DNA of 14,702 bases, taken from the NCBI GenBank assembly GCA_024639205.1, contig JAHEIV010000018.1:1-14702 (forward strand), written 5' to 3'. Both the position numbers and the translations under genes were made by a program. Positions 1-7,366 of the stretch are shown here, piece after piece; positions within the stretch are counted from its first letter, which is position 1; each line of letters begins with the position of its first letter. This DNA is from Deltaproteobacteria bacterium (lineage in GTDB: Bacteria > Desulfobacterota > Desulfobacteria > Desulfobacterales > SG8-13). The notes below the pieces were generated by a model, which was not told the DNA's origin, ran no database searches, and worked only from the letters and a program-made list of their open reading frames with translations.

Positions 1-1
1 G

Positions 2-520
2 GCGCTGAAAACCGGCGACATCCTCTATGGCAGCAGTCCGAATCTGCATCTTGGGGCGGCCGGTCGGCATTTTGATCTGAACGCCGTACCCGCATACCCC
101 AACGACTGGCAGTTGCGGGTGTTGTTGGGCCCGCAGGAAGAGCAGTTCAATACGTCCGGAATCGACACCCTGCTCCATTCCGTTTACCTCGTTTCGCAGA
201 AATCGGACCGAACCGGAATCCGTCTGGAAGGGCCTGAGATTCAAACCCGACCGGATCTTCCCGGGTCGATCGTCTCAGAAGGGGTCGTAGCCGGCGCGAT
301 TCAGGTTCCGGGAGACCTGAAACCGATCATTATCTTAAACGAGACAGTCAGCGGCGGGTATCGAAAAATCGCCACTGTGATTTCGGCAGACCTGCCGCTG
401 ACAGCCCAGATGGTTCCGGGCGACCGGGTTGCGCTTCAGGCAGTCTCCCTGTGGGAAGCCCGTGAGGCGCTCTGGCGCATGGAGGAGAAGATCGCCCGCC
501 TCAGAAATCGGCTGCAATGA
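2..520 (+). CDS. pxpC: Biotin-dependent carboxyltransferase family protein, 5-oxoprolinase subunit C (PxpC/KipA-like), 3' part
   Basis: The reading frame is open from base 2 and stops at 518-520, giving the last 172 residues of a gene that begins upstream. The sequence has the family hallmarks: RLEGPEI, then SEGVVAGAIQVPGDLKPII, then GGYRKIATVISADLPL and a closing GDRVALQAV block. This is the second half of the AHS2 domain, shared by the C subunit of the ATP-dependent 5-oxoprolinase PxpABC, Bacillus KipA and the urea-carboxylase core. PxpC works with PxpB and PxpA in the cytoplasm to open pyroglutamate to glutamate; pxpB would be expected just upstream, outside the window. The C-terminus ends in a basic helix (about the last 20 residues). 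The family call is firm. The substrate is inferred, because AHS2 proteins of unknown substrate also exist. Confidence 0.85.
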   Translation, partial: ALKTGDILYGSSPNLHLGAAGRHFDLNAVPAYPNDWQLRVLLGPQEEQFNTSGIDTLLHSVYLVSQKSDRTGIRLEGPEIQTRPDLPGSIVSEGVVAGAIQVPGDLKPIIILNETVSGGYRKIATVISADLPLTAQMVPGDRVALQAVSLWEAREALWRMEEKIARLRNRLQ

Positions 521-891
521 AAAATCTGTCAGCAGCGGTCGTTTCAGCTGGAGCAGCTGGATTGCGGGAGCGCCGCAGACCGATGAGTGTGCCTATTTGA
601 CCCCCGGTTCGGGTGAACGGGTATTTGCCTGCGCCCAGGATCAGCAGACGCCATTCGTGCTGTCGTCTTTCTAAATCGAAGCTTTTGTTGACGGTTTGCT
701 CTTCGTGCGAAAGCCGAGCGCGCACCGATATCCGATACCCAACATGGACGTGCTCGCCGAGCCTCGAACACCGAAAAAATAATTTCACATCGACCCGCAA
801 TGGCAGGATCAAAGTGGCCGTTAAAAAAAGGATTGAAATCGATTTTTGTTTGCGGTGGTCAAACTATCCGGTTTCACCCCCGCCGGAACCG
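521..891. other. Gene-free stretch between converging genes
   Basis: This 371 bp region lies between the pxpC-like gene (+) and the methyltransferase gene (-), which run towards each other. I see no convincing gene. A perfect 10 bp palindrome AAATCGATTT lies at 836-845, and CAGCTG is repeated three bases apart near 546-560. A hairpin GGTTTC/GGAACC near 880-900 lacks an adjacent T tract, so no clear intrinsic terminator is visible for either gene. Confidence 0.5.
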
Positions 892-2139
892 TCACCGTTT
901 CTGACCCCACACGGCGTAAACCGGATCGGACAGCTGCAGTTCCGGGAAATACTTGTCGTAAATCGGACGCGGATAGCCTCGAATAGAAAAAGTCTCGAGC
1001 GCAGTAAACTCTTCGGTGTTACGAAAGTACTCCAATACCAACCGCATGCGCTCGAAATCGTGTAATTCGCGCCAGATTCGCACCACTTTCGGAGGAAACC
1101 AGCGATTGGAGAAGGTAACAATGAAACTCCCGTTTGTTTTCAATATCCTGGCTACCTCGTCGAATACTTCCAAAGGCCGGGTCATGTACTCCACAGACAC
1201 GGTGCAAATGACGGCATCAAAGGAATTGCTGTCGAAAGGAAGTACCGGATTCCGATTGATGTCTTGCACCACGATCCGGCCGAGCTGCTCATTGGCGGTC
1301 ATTTCGGATCGATTCATCCCCAGGCCGCTCAGCTCCAACGGATTCAACCCGGGCGGTATATGAGACACCCAGCTGCTCATCAGGTCCAAAACGCGCATGT
1401 CCGGCCGCAGGATTTTGGCATAGATCGACTCGATCAATTCGACCGCCTGATCGTCGAGATGATTCACGAAGCGGGGCAAACGGTAAAACTGCTCGTCCGG
1501 TGATTCGTCGGACCGCTCAAACGGTGTCTGTGAAAAGAAGTCCGTGCTTTCCGTGCCATTGGTAAGTTGCATTCCCGGTCCGGTGGTCAGGTTCCCGACC
1601 CAGTCGATGCTGGTTCCGCCGCGTTCGACCCCTTTGGTTCGCACATTTTCAATGTCGATCTGCAGCTGCGTGTCCACGGCTGCCAGCGGATGGTTCAGGT
1701 CAACGGTGAGCTTGGATGCCTGCACATCGATACAGCGAATCGGTTCGGTGTTCTGCGGAAAAACACCGGTCAATCCGTCCAGCAGCCCCTTGGGGTAATA
1801 CCGCCCGCGCTGGGGGTCGACCCGGGTACCGTTGGGCAGCCGGCCCCGAAAACGGCTCATCGGGATGGTGAGCACCCGTTGCGGTTCATGGCGCGGGTAA
1901 ACCACTCCGGCAGGTATCGCCATGGTCGTCGTATCTCCAGCGTGCTTGCCCATCAGGTTGAAATAGATGTTTTCCGGCAGGATATCCCTCCAAAAGTTAA
2001 CACCGCGAGCGTAGTAGCGCTCCGTGTGGACGACTGACTGGCTGTCGTACGACAGCGTGAATAAGATGTCGGCGAGCGTCTCGGTGCCAATCGCCGGTTG
2101 GGTCTGCAGTTCGCTTTCGAGCTCCGTGGCTTCATTCAT
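892..2139 (-). CDS. SAM-dependent methyltransferase with a diverged SlyD/FKBP-like N-terminal domain
   Basis: The protein has 415 residues. The C-terminal half (about 235-415) is a class I methyltransferase: a degenerate motif I, VLDLMSSW (250-257), an acidic turn VQDINRN (291-297), LPFDSNSFDAVIC (300-312), and the post-motif block RILKTNGSFIVTFSNRWFPP. The usual Gly-x-Gly of motif I is replaced by Met-Ser-Ser. The N-terminal half resembles a SlyD-type FKBP prolyl isomerase: LMGKHAGDTTTMAIPAGVVY (62-81) matches the 'GMKxGDxxxxxIPPExAY' segment, and KLTVDLNHPLA (143-153) matches the SlyD 'VDxNHPLAG' strand. Aromatic active-site positions near the N-terminus are not recognisable, so isomerase activity is doubtful. 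The start has AAGGGAG eight bases upstream. The gene lies 118 bp downstream of the PAS-LuxR gene on the same strand. The methyl acceptor is unknown. Confidence 0.8.
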   Translation of the reverse strand: MNEATELESELQTQPAIGTETLADILFTLSYDSQSVVHTERYYARGVNFWRDILPENIYFNLMGKHAGDTTTMAIPAGVVYPRHEPQRVLTIPMSRFRGRLPNGTRVDPQRGRYYPKGLLDGLTGVFPQNTEPIRCIDVQASKLTVDLNHPLAAVDTQLQIDIENVRTKGVERGGTSIDWVGNLTTGPGMQLTNGTESTDFFSQTPFERSDESPDEQFYRLPRFVNHLDDQAVELIESIYAKILRPDMRVLDLMSSWVSHIPPGLNPLELSGLGMNRSEMTANEQLGRIVVQDINRNPVLPFDSNSFDAVICTVSVEYMTRPLEVFDEVARILKTNGSFIVTFSNRWFPPKVVRIWRELHDFERMRLVLEYFRNTEEFTALETFSIRGYPRPIYDKYFPELQLSDPVYAVWGQKR

Positions 2140-2257
2140 TTTTGATCTCCCTTATCGTGTCTCCATATAAAAACGATTCGATAACCGTAAGGTGATCTCT
2201 GACGGCAGAAAGTCAACGGCAAGAAATACAGGGGCGATTGGTAGGTTGATGCTACTG

Positions 2258-3166
2258 CTATGAGAGCGATAGCAGATAGGAGCGAAGGTTGGTTTTCCGG
2301 TTGCTCAGGCCCAGTTTTTTGCGGATGTTTTTGCGGTGAAAGTCCACGGCGTTGGTGGACACGCTCAAGATATCGGCGATCTCTTTTGTGGCGCGGCCGG
2401 CCTTGACCAGCGAGGCAACCTGAAGTTCGGTGGGGGTTAACACCAGGTTCAAAGACGACATTTTCTGCAGAAAAGGCGATATGATTTCATTCAACTGTTC
2501 TAAGATGATTTCCAGGTATGCCTGCTGACGAGCGTCCAGACGCGTGTTGCCAAGTTTTTCAATGTAAGGCGTGCACATCTGCTGCACATTTGCCACCACC
2601 TTTTCCTCGAGCATCCGCTTGTCTTCTTCCCGCTGCCGCAGGATCACTTTCAAGGCGGTGTTGGCCTCCTCCAGGCCCTGGGATTTTGCCTCCAAATCAC
2701 GTTCTCTGACCTTGATGGTCTCTTCGGCCAGTTTCAGCGGGGTGATGTCTTCATGGCTGACCAGAGCACGGTAGGGACTCGGCGGTTGAATCCGCATCAC
2801 CCGCATGTAAAACCACCTCTTCTGCGTTGGGCTGTGGCAGGGATAGTCCATGGTGAACTCGTCCAGCTCTTCTGCGATGACCGCTCGAATCCCCCGGGCG
2901 GCCTTGCGTGCGAACTCGGCTTCTTCACCTTGTTTTGCGGCCGCATCACATACTTCCAGGTAATTGATCGCAATCGGCTCCGGTTGCTCCTGGATCTCGT
3001 TTTCCTGCCCAAACTGCCGCCAGGCACGGTTGGTTTCCAGAATAACGCCCTGCCGGTTTAAAATGGCAATGTTGGCCGACAGCGAGTCGAGGATGGTCCT
3101 GTCAAAGGGGCTGAGTTGTAAATTGTCTTGCATACGGCCATGTTCATCGTTTGCCTGCGATGCCAT
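2258..3166 (-). CDS. PAS domain-containing LuxR-type transcriptional regulator
   Basis: The protein has 302 residues. Residues 21-145 form a PAS domain, opening with ILDSLSANIAILNRQGVILE and closing with the HEDITPLKLAEE exit strand. Residues 146-200 are predicted coiled coil (repeated charged heptads). Residues 241-300 are a LuxR/GerE helix-turn-helix: LTPTELQVASLVKAGRATKE, then VSTNAVDFHRKNIRKKLGL. No receiver domain is present, so sensing is probably through the PAS ligand or a partner kinase. I chose the ATG at 3166 because GAGG sits just upstream (TTGAGGAACATT). A longer frame to 3466 only reads antisense-like sequence inside the neighbouring esterase gene. It follows that esterase gene by 31 bp, so it is probably co-transcribed with the lipoproteins and may control them. 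The family is common in sulfate-reducing deltaproteobacteria (recollection). Confidence 0.9.
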   Translation of the reverse strand: MASQANDEHGRMQDNLQLSPFDRTILDSLSANIAILNRQGVILETNRAWRQFGQENEIQEQPEPIAINYLEVCDAAAKQGEEAEFARKAARGIRAVIAEELDEFTMDYPCHSPTQKRWFYMRVMRIQPPSPYRALVSHEDITPLKLAEETIKVRERDLEAKSQGLEEANTALKVILRQREEDKRMLEEKVVANVQQMCTPYIEKLGNTRLDARQQAYLEIILEQLNEIISPFLQKMSSLNLVLTPTELQVASLVKAGRATKEIADILSVSTNAVDFHRKNIRKKLGLSNRKTNLRSYLLSLS

Positions 3167-3197
3167 AATGTTCCTCAACTGTTCACCGCCGGATGAG

Positions 3198-4196
3198 CTA
3201 CCCCGGCTGACGTTTGTACTGTTTAAAAAATTGCCATATGAGCTCGGCCGCATCGAAGCCGCGCAGCGGGTTTTGCGCTTCGAGCCGGTCAGTAAAAAAC
3301 GGCCCCGGCCATTGGTGACCCCAGCCCCGCAAGGTGTATAGCTTGACAGCAACCCAGTCGCTGCAATCCATCCAGGAGCTGAGCTCGACGGTTCCTTCAC
3401 GAAGTTCCCGTTTTTCCGGCAGCGGTTTACAGGCGTTCTGCCTGGCCCATAAGCTCGCCGATTCAAGTGCGGAGATGTACTGCCGCGCGTCGGGATTTTC
3501 TCCGCTCGCTCCGCCGTTGTAAGGAACCTTGTCGTCGGCGCTACCGTGAAAGGAAATCACCGGCAATGGGACCCGCGGCGGCGGCACCCGCCACTCGGGT
3601 TGGTCCGGATCGGCCCTGCCGCCGGCAGGACCGGCCAGGGGGGCAATGGCCGCCAGAGTCGAGGCCCGTTCGGCACCGTAGCGATGGGTAAACATGCCGC
3701 CGTTGGAGAAACCCGCCATGTAGATGCGGGCGGGATCGATATTTGCGAACCGGGTCGCATCGGCGATGGTCTCATCGATAAAACCAATGTCGTCTATGCC
3801 GTCTGCAGCCGCTTTTCCACAGCAGTGCCCGGCGTTCCAGTGCTGCAGGAAACCGAATATGCCAATGCCGTTCGGATACGCTGCGGCAAAACCGTGACGA
3901 TCGGCGAGGGCGCTGAAACCGGTCTGCTTTTCAATCTGCTTTGCCGTGCTGAATGCGCCATGGACCACGATTACCAGCGGGATGGCGGTTTGCGGTCGGT
4001 AGCCGGACGGGAGGTGGATGCGGTAGCTGCGCGGCATCCCGTTGAAGCGTGACTGCGTTTTGCGCAAAACGGTTGTGCCGGCCGCTGCAGGAGAATATTC
4101 GAACGTCGACCGGCTGCATCCGGCGACGGCGATCCCCACCGCAGCTGCCAGCAGGCAAACCCGGGGAAGCGTTGATTTGCAGATGCTACCGGTCAA
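3198..4196 (-). CDS. PHB-depolymerase/feruloyl-esterase family lipoprotein
   Basis: An alpha/beta hydrolase of the LpqC/poly(3-hydroxybutyrate) depolymerase-like esterase family. Numbered from the TTG at 4196 it has 332 residues: a signal peptide with lipobox VAGC (lipidated Cys27), the oxyanion-side HGAF (79-82), the nucleophile elbow GFSNGG (Ser164), HGSADD (Asp221) and GWGHQWPG (His294). The WNAGHCCG segment (120-127) is typical of the family. Substrates are probably short hydroxyalkanoate or aryl esters; secretion and lipid anchoring put it at the outer membrane or periplasm. I prefer TTG 4196 because AGGGGG lies four bases upstream, the signal peptide then has normal length, and the overlap with the upstream gene falls to 11 bp. 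An ATG at 4259 would overlap that gene by 74 bp, and its purine tract abuts the start codon. Confidence 0.85.
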   Translation of the reverse strand: MTGSICKSTLPRVCLLAAAVGIAVAGCSRSTFEYSPAAAGTTVLRKTQSRFNGMPRSYRIHLPSGYRPQTAIPLVIVVHGAFSTAKQIEKQTGFSALADRHGFAAAYPNGIGIFGFLQHWNAGHCCGKAAADGIDDIGFIDETIADATRFANIDPARIYMAGFSNGGMFTHRYGAERASTLAAIAPLAGPAGGRADPDQPEWRVPPPRVPLPVISFHGSADDKVPYNGGASGENPDARQYISALESASLWARQNACKPLPEKRELREGTVELSSWMDCSDWVAVKLYTLRGWGHQWPGPFFTDRLEAQNPLRGFDAAELIWQFFKQYKRQPG

Positions 4197-4932
4197 GGTG
4201 CCCCCTGTCGAGAAAAACCTCCCAGATATTTCTGAAGGTGGTAAAACTGTGCCCGCCATCCTCCGCAAAGACCTGTTCCGGAGGCAGCGTCGAAGCCAGC
4301 AGTTTGTGCGCTTGGACGTAAGGGTCGCTGGTACCGTACCCGAGGAAAATCGGTGCTGCGTCCGGCTGCTGGTTGTACTCTTTCAGCCACTGCCACAGCA
4401 TGCGCTGCCAGTCCTTGTGTTTGTCGAAGCTGCCCGGCTGCCACTGTTGAACCCCGCCGGCGGCAACGATCTCGTCTATGATTTTGTCGTAACCCAAAAA
4501 TGGACCGAGAGTAAGGATGCCGCTGATGTCATCCGGGTGGCGCTTCAGGTACAATACCGAACCGAGGCCTCCCATGGAAACTCCCACCAGCCAGATCTTC
4601 GTGTATCCCCGGGCCTTGGCCGGCAGGATGATATCGGTGCGCAGGCGCTGTTCAAGGGTGCGGTCTTTGTAGTATCCGAAGTGGGCAGCGGGGGCGGCCA
4701 TGTCGTATGGAAGGCCCCTTGATCGGACCGCCTCCACCAAACCTTCGGTTGCGAAACATTTATGCCCGGCGATAAAGCAGCTGGTGGTGCCGCCCATGCC
4801 CTGCAAAAAGACGATCAATCCCTTGTTGTGAAGCGGATCGGACTCGTATGTCAGCGTCTCCAGCGGTTTTTTACCGCTGCAACCGCCGACAAGCACAGCC
4901 AGTATTATCACTGCTGCAAGGCGTCGAGCCAT
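4186..4932 (-). CDS. Alpha/beta hydrolase lipoprotein
   Basis: The 248-residue protein starts with a short signal peptide and lipobox VGGC (Cys18), so it is a predicted lipoprotein. The hydrolase core shows VFLQGMGGT (41-49, oxyanion loop), the nucleophile elbow GVSMGG (Ser119), a GYGTSDPY turn (Asp203) and DGGHSF (His228), a complete Ser-Asp-His triad. CF and KCF around residues 52-60 could form a disulfide. The closest specific function is not clear; an esterase, thioesterase or acylhydrolase in the envelope is plausible. GGAGAG sits eight bases before the ATG. It is the middle gene of three successive lipoprotein genes: the TatT-like gene ends 30 bp upstream, and the next hydrolase begins within its last codons. 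Two different hydrolases side by side suggest stepwise breakdown of one ester substrate, but that is inference. Confidence 0.85.
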   Translation of the reverse strand: MARRLAAVIILAVLVGGCSGKKPLETLTYESDPLHNKGLIVFLQGMGGTTSCFIAGHKCFATEGLVEAVRSRGLPYDMAAPAAHFGYYKDRTLEQRLRTDIILPAKARGYTKIWLVGVSMGGLGSVLYLKRHPDDISGILTLGPFLGYDKIIDEIVAAGGVQQWQPGSFDKHKDWQRMLWQWLKEYNQQPDAAPIFLGYGTSDPYVQAHKLLASTLPPEQVFAEDGGHSFTTFRNIWEVFLDRGHLDR

Positions 4933-4962
4933 ATTATCTCTCCAGTTAGCAATGATCCGGTG

Positions 4963-5859
4963 CTAGAAGTACTGATCCACTGCCGCTAGCATCTCCCGTG
5001 CATCGCGCTGAATGAAAACTTTCCAGGCGAAAACGCCGCCGGCGCGATCAATGTCCTGTGCGATGACCCAGTTGAGATCTTTTTCGAACCCGGACCGGTT
5101 CCGGTCCCTTACATGGAAATACTTGGCACGACCCCAGCGGTTCAACAGCCAGTCGGGCCCGATTTCAACCGACCGGGCCAGGTAGGAGTCCGAAAGCTGC
5201 CGGTCGCCGCCTTTCGATTTCGGCAGGGCCCCGTAATAGATGGCCAGGGAGAACTGAACCCCGCCGCCGCCCCAGTTCGGGTCGATGGTCTCGATTCGCT
5301 GTAAAAACTCTCCGCACCAGCTCATCCACTTCACGTTGACCACCTTTTCCGGCAGCCGCATCCCTTCCTTGAAGTGGTAAAAAACGGCGGTTACCCAGTA
5401 AAACATGGCGGGCACTTCCCGCCGGGTGAGCACCCCGCAGGCTTCCCACGGTTTTTGACCATCGTCCATTCGGGTGCGAAACGCAACGTTCGTGTACATG
5501 GCCCGTTCATTATGGCGCCGAGCGGTCTGATAGTGACGGATTTTTTCCGATCGCTCCGTTGTGTAAGCCGTGCCCAGAAGGATGTAGAGATGCCCTAAGT
5601 TCGTCAGGGCGGTGAAATCGGAAGCATCCACCGCCAGTACCGCCTCGTAGGCGGCGATGGTCGCCAGCAGATCAGGGCGGTTGCCGGCCGTAAGGCTGAG
5701 CTTCCCGGCCTTCTGCAGCAGGGGTGCGGTTTGCGTATCGGCAACTTCAGAAACCGATCGATCCCAATCCGCTTGCCAGGATACGCAGCCGGAAACAAGG
5801 CCGGCGATCAAAAAGGCGATCATTACAGCAGCGTTTGTTGCGGTGAGCTTTGGTCTCAT
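4963..5859 (-). CDS. TRAP transporter TatT component family lipoprotein
   Basis: Numbered from the ATG at 5859, the protein has 298 residues and begins with a signal peptide ending in lipobox VSGC (Cys25). The rest is alpha-helical and TPR-like. It matches the TatT family (Treponema pallidum Tp0956): a paired-helix segment ALTNLGHLYILLGTAY, the YWVTAVFYHF block, then VQFSLAIYYGALPKSKGGDR and a Ser/Arg-Ser-Val-Glu-Ile helix. Tp0956 is a trimeric periplasmic lipoprotein with a lipophilic pore that partners a TRAP solute-binding protein. No DctP, DctQ or DctM gene is visible here, so the partner is either elsewhere or this copy serves the adjacent hydrolases. ATG 5859 is preferred because AAGAGA lies six bases upstream and the promoter at 5897-5926 predicts a transcript start near 5890, which excludes the in-frame start at 5919. 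It is the first gene of the operon. Confidence 0.8.
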   Translation of the reverse strand: MRPKLTATNAAVMIAFLIAGLVSGCVSWQADWDRSVSEVADTQTAPLLQKAGKLSLTAGNRPDLLATIAAYEAVLAVDASDFTALTNLGHLYILLGTAYTTERSEKIRHYQTARRHNERAMYTNVAFRTRMDDGQKPWEACGVLTRREVPAMFYWVTAVFYHFKEGMRLPEKVVNVKWMSWCGEFLQRIETIDPNWGGGGVQFSLAIYYGALPKSKGGDRQLSDSYLARSVEIGPDWLLNRWGRAKYFHVRDRNRSGFEKDLNWVIAQDIDRAGGVFAWKVFIQRDAREMLAAVDQYF

Positions 5860-5872
5860 ATTCATCTCTTTC

Positions 5873-5919
5873 ATGTCCGCATCTGCGACATCACTGTTCA
5901 TAAAGGGCTTAGCGGACAT
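5873..5919. repeat. Operator-like inverted repeat across the operon promoter
   Basis: Perfect 8 bp arms ATGTCCGC (5873-5880) and GCGGACAT (5912-5919) face each other across 31 bp. One arm lies in the -35/-10 spacer and the other in the leader, just past the predicted start site. A further, imperfect copy of the ATGTCGC-type half-site lies between them (GCGACAT, 5885-5891). The placement fits a repressor or regulator site. The PAS-LuxR protein of the same operon is a candidate ligand, by inference only. Confidence 0.45.
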
Positions 5920-5926
5920 CTGTCAA
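5897..5926 (-). promoter_or_regulatory. Predicted sigma70-type promoter of the TatT/hydrolase/LuxR operon
   Basis: On the minus strand a perfect -35 box TTGACA (5926-5921) is followed by an 18 bp spacer and TATGAA (5902-5897) as the -10 box. The transcript would start near 5890, giving a leader of about 30 bases before the ATG at 5859. Confidence 0.6.
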
Positions 5927-6412
5927 GAGTTGCCGGCAATTCATTCAGACGCCAAGCCGACTTTCAGCCAGCTTGAAACAGAATCATGCCAGGTGGGTTC
6001 AGATAGCGACTGTCACAGTCGGTTTCGCTTTGCGGCAGGACGCACACCGCAATTGCGGGGATCCGATGGGTCATCCCGGCGGAAAGGGGCACTCGCAGGG
6101 CGTCCGGCCACGGCGGGAAACGAGGAGCAGCGCTCGTCTTCGATAATCATGTCATGGCGGGACAAATCGGCGAATACGGCTCACACACACGGCGGCACCG
6201 CCTATCGGGCGGTTGCGGGTGGATTCGAGCGGTTTTGTACCGGGGGGGAGGATCGCCCGCAGGGTGGGATCGCTTATGTTTTTTCAGCCGGGTATTCAAC
6301 CAGCGCATGATCAACGTCGAAGCCAAGGGCGTTTGGGCAAAACCGCATGCAGTGACAAGCCTGCGCGATATTTTTTCATGGTTTCACGAAAAATAGTCAC
6401 GCACGATCCGAT
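5927..6412. other. Gene-poor region with palindromes
   Basis: About 490 bp lie upstream of the TatT promoter, ending at the stop of the P-loop ATPase gene. Open frames here are short, lack ribosome binding sites and resemble nothing I know. It does contain several dyads: CGACTG/CAGTCG (6007-6021), the perfect palindrome CCGCAATTGCGG (6047-6058), ACCGCC/GGCGGT around 6197-6213, and an AT-rich 9 bp stem at 6372-6393 after the ATPase gene. It may hold regulatory sites or a small RNA, but nothing can be named. Confidence 0.5.
6007..6058. repeat. Two neighbouring dyads
   Basis: CGACTG-TCA-CAGTCG occupies 6007-6021 and CCGCAATTGCGG occupies 6047-6058. Their centres are about 38 bp apart, and they lie 80-130 bp upstream of the -35 box of the lipoprotein operon. 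They could be activator sites. Neither is followed by a T tract, so they are not intrinsic terminators. Confidence 0.4.
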
Positions 6413-7117
6413 CTAACGGTTGTTGGTGATTAACATCGTTGCCGGATCGAGGAACAGTTCGGACGAACCGGCACCAGTGGCGGGTCCTTTCAAGGCTTTA
6501 ATGTGAATGTCCTTGCCCTCCGGCTGCAGTTGCAGGATGATGTCGAACAGTTTGGCGATATCGGACAGCTGTCGCGGCAAGCCGGATTTTTCCGGGGCCT
6601 GGTGGCGGTGCGTGCGCACCGTAAACCACACGTGACAACCCCGTTTGCCGGCCATTTCTTTCAGTTCGGAAAGCGCTGCTCCGATTCCCTGCTCGAACGG
6701 ATATCCATCGATGATAATCATGTGAGGGGTAAAGATGTCCTGTTCCGACAGGTCATTCACCCGCTCTTCGAGTTTCGGAACCGTGAATCCCTCGACTTGA
6801 AAAGTCATGATAAATCGGTGCGGCAGGAGCGTGTCCCAGAGCTCGTTGGCCTGGGAGACGGCATATTGTTGTGCGATATGACCAAAGACCTCTGTGTACC
6901 ACAGGCTGACTTTATTTACCGGATCTTGCAGACTGATATGCAGTACGTTTTTCTTCTCCAGCATCGAGTTCAGTGCCAGCTGGACCAGCAGGGCGGTTTT
7001 GCCGACTCCGGCGCGTGCAAGCACGGCACCGAAACTCCCCGGTCTGAGGGCGTCCTCGGTGCTGTCGGCCTGCATCAACCGCAGGGGATTGCGCAAGATC
7101 AGATCATTTATCAACAT
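6413..7117 (-). CDS. RecA/KaiC-like P-loop ATPase of unknown role
   Basis: The 234-residue protein has Walker A ARAGVGKT (34-41) and a Walker B strand MIIIDG with Asp137. It also has a DnaB/KaiC-like layout: a short N-terminal segment, P-loop helix, VLHISLQDP strand (58-66), a long helical insert and a WFTVRTHRH strand. No transmembrane segment or extra domain is visible. I recognise the fold but not a named family; proteins of this kind are usually annotated only as 'AAA family ATPase' or 'cytoplasmic protein'. The ATG at 7117 has AAGGAG seven bases upstream, which decides the start. The frame stays open up to 7333, but that extension is Arg/Pro-rich and has no ribosome binding site. It lies 249 bp downstream of the EF-G gene on the same strand, so it could be a distal operon gene. 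Confidence 0.75.
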   Translation of the reverse strand: MLINDLILRNPLRLMQADSTEDALRPGSFGAVLARAGVGKTALLVQLALNSMLEKKNVLHISLQDPVNKVSLWYTEVFGHIAQQYAVSQANELWDTLLPHRFIMTFQVEGFTVPKLEERVNDLSEQDIFTPHMIIIDGYPFEQGIGAALSELKEMAGKRGCHVWFTVRTHRHQAPEKSGLPRQLSDIAKLFDIILQLQPEGKDIHIKALKGPATGAGSSELFLDPATMLITNNR

Positions 7118-7366
7118 CTTCAAACTCCTTTCCTTGATGCGGATCACTCGATTCGGGCGGTTCGCAGTTCCGGTCCGGGGTTTCGATGGGCCGGTTCGCT
7201 GATGGCAGACCGGCTCTGCGAGGCCATCCGGGCGCAGGCGGCTGCGGCTGGCCATCCGATCGCCTTCGGCGGTCCGTTCCTCCGCCTGCGAGCGGGAGGC
7301 AGCATTTTTTTTCAGCTCATTGACCAGTCGCATGAAAACAACAGCTTGATTTTACGGATTTGCCGA

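Noticed and set aside
2140..2257. A separate promoter for the methyltransferase gene
   Set aside because: TTGACT at about 2210 has no acceptable -10 box at normal spacing, and TATATG near 2165 has no -35 box.
3167..3466. N-terminal extension of the PAS-LuxR protein
   Set aside because: It overlaps the 3' end of the esterase gene, reads like antisense or shifted sequence, and a good ribosome binding site marks the ATG at 3166.
6372..6393. AT-rich 9 bp hairpin after the P-loop ATPase gene as an intrinsic terminator
   Set aside because: The stem is mostly A-T pairs and no T tract follows on the minus strand, so it is not called a terminator.
7118..7333. N-terminal extension of the P-loop ATPase
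   Set aside because: It is Arg/Pro-rich with no ribosome binding site, whereas AAGGAG precedes the ATG at 7117.
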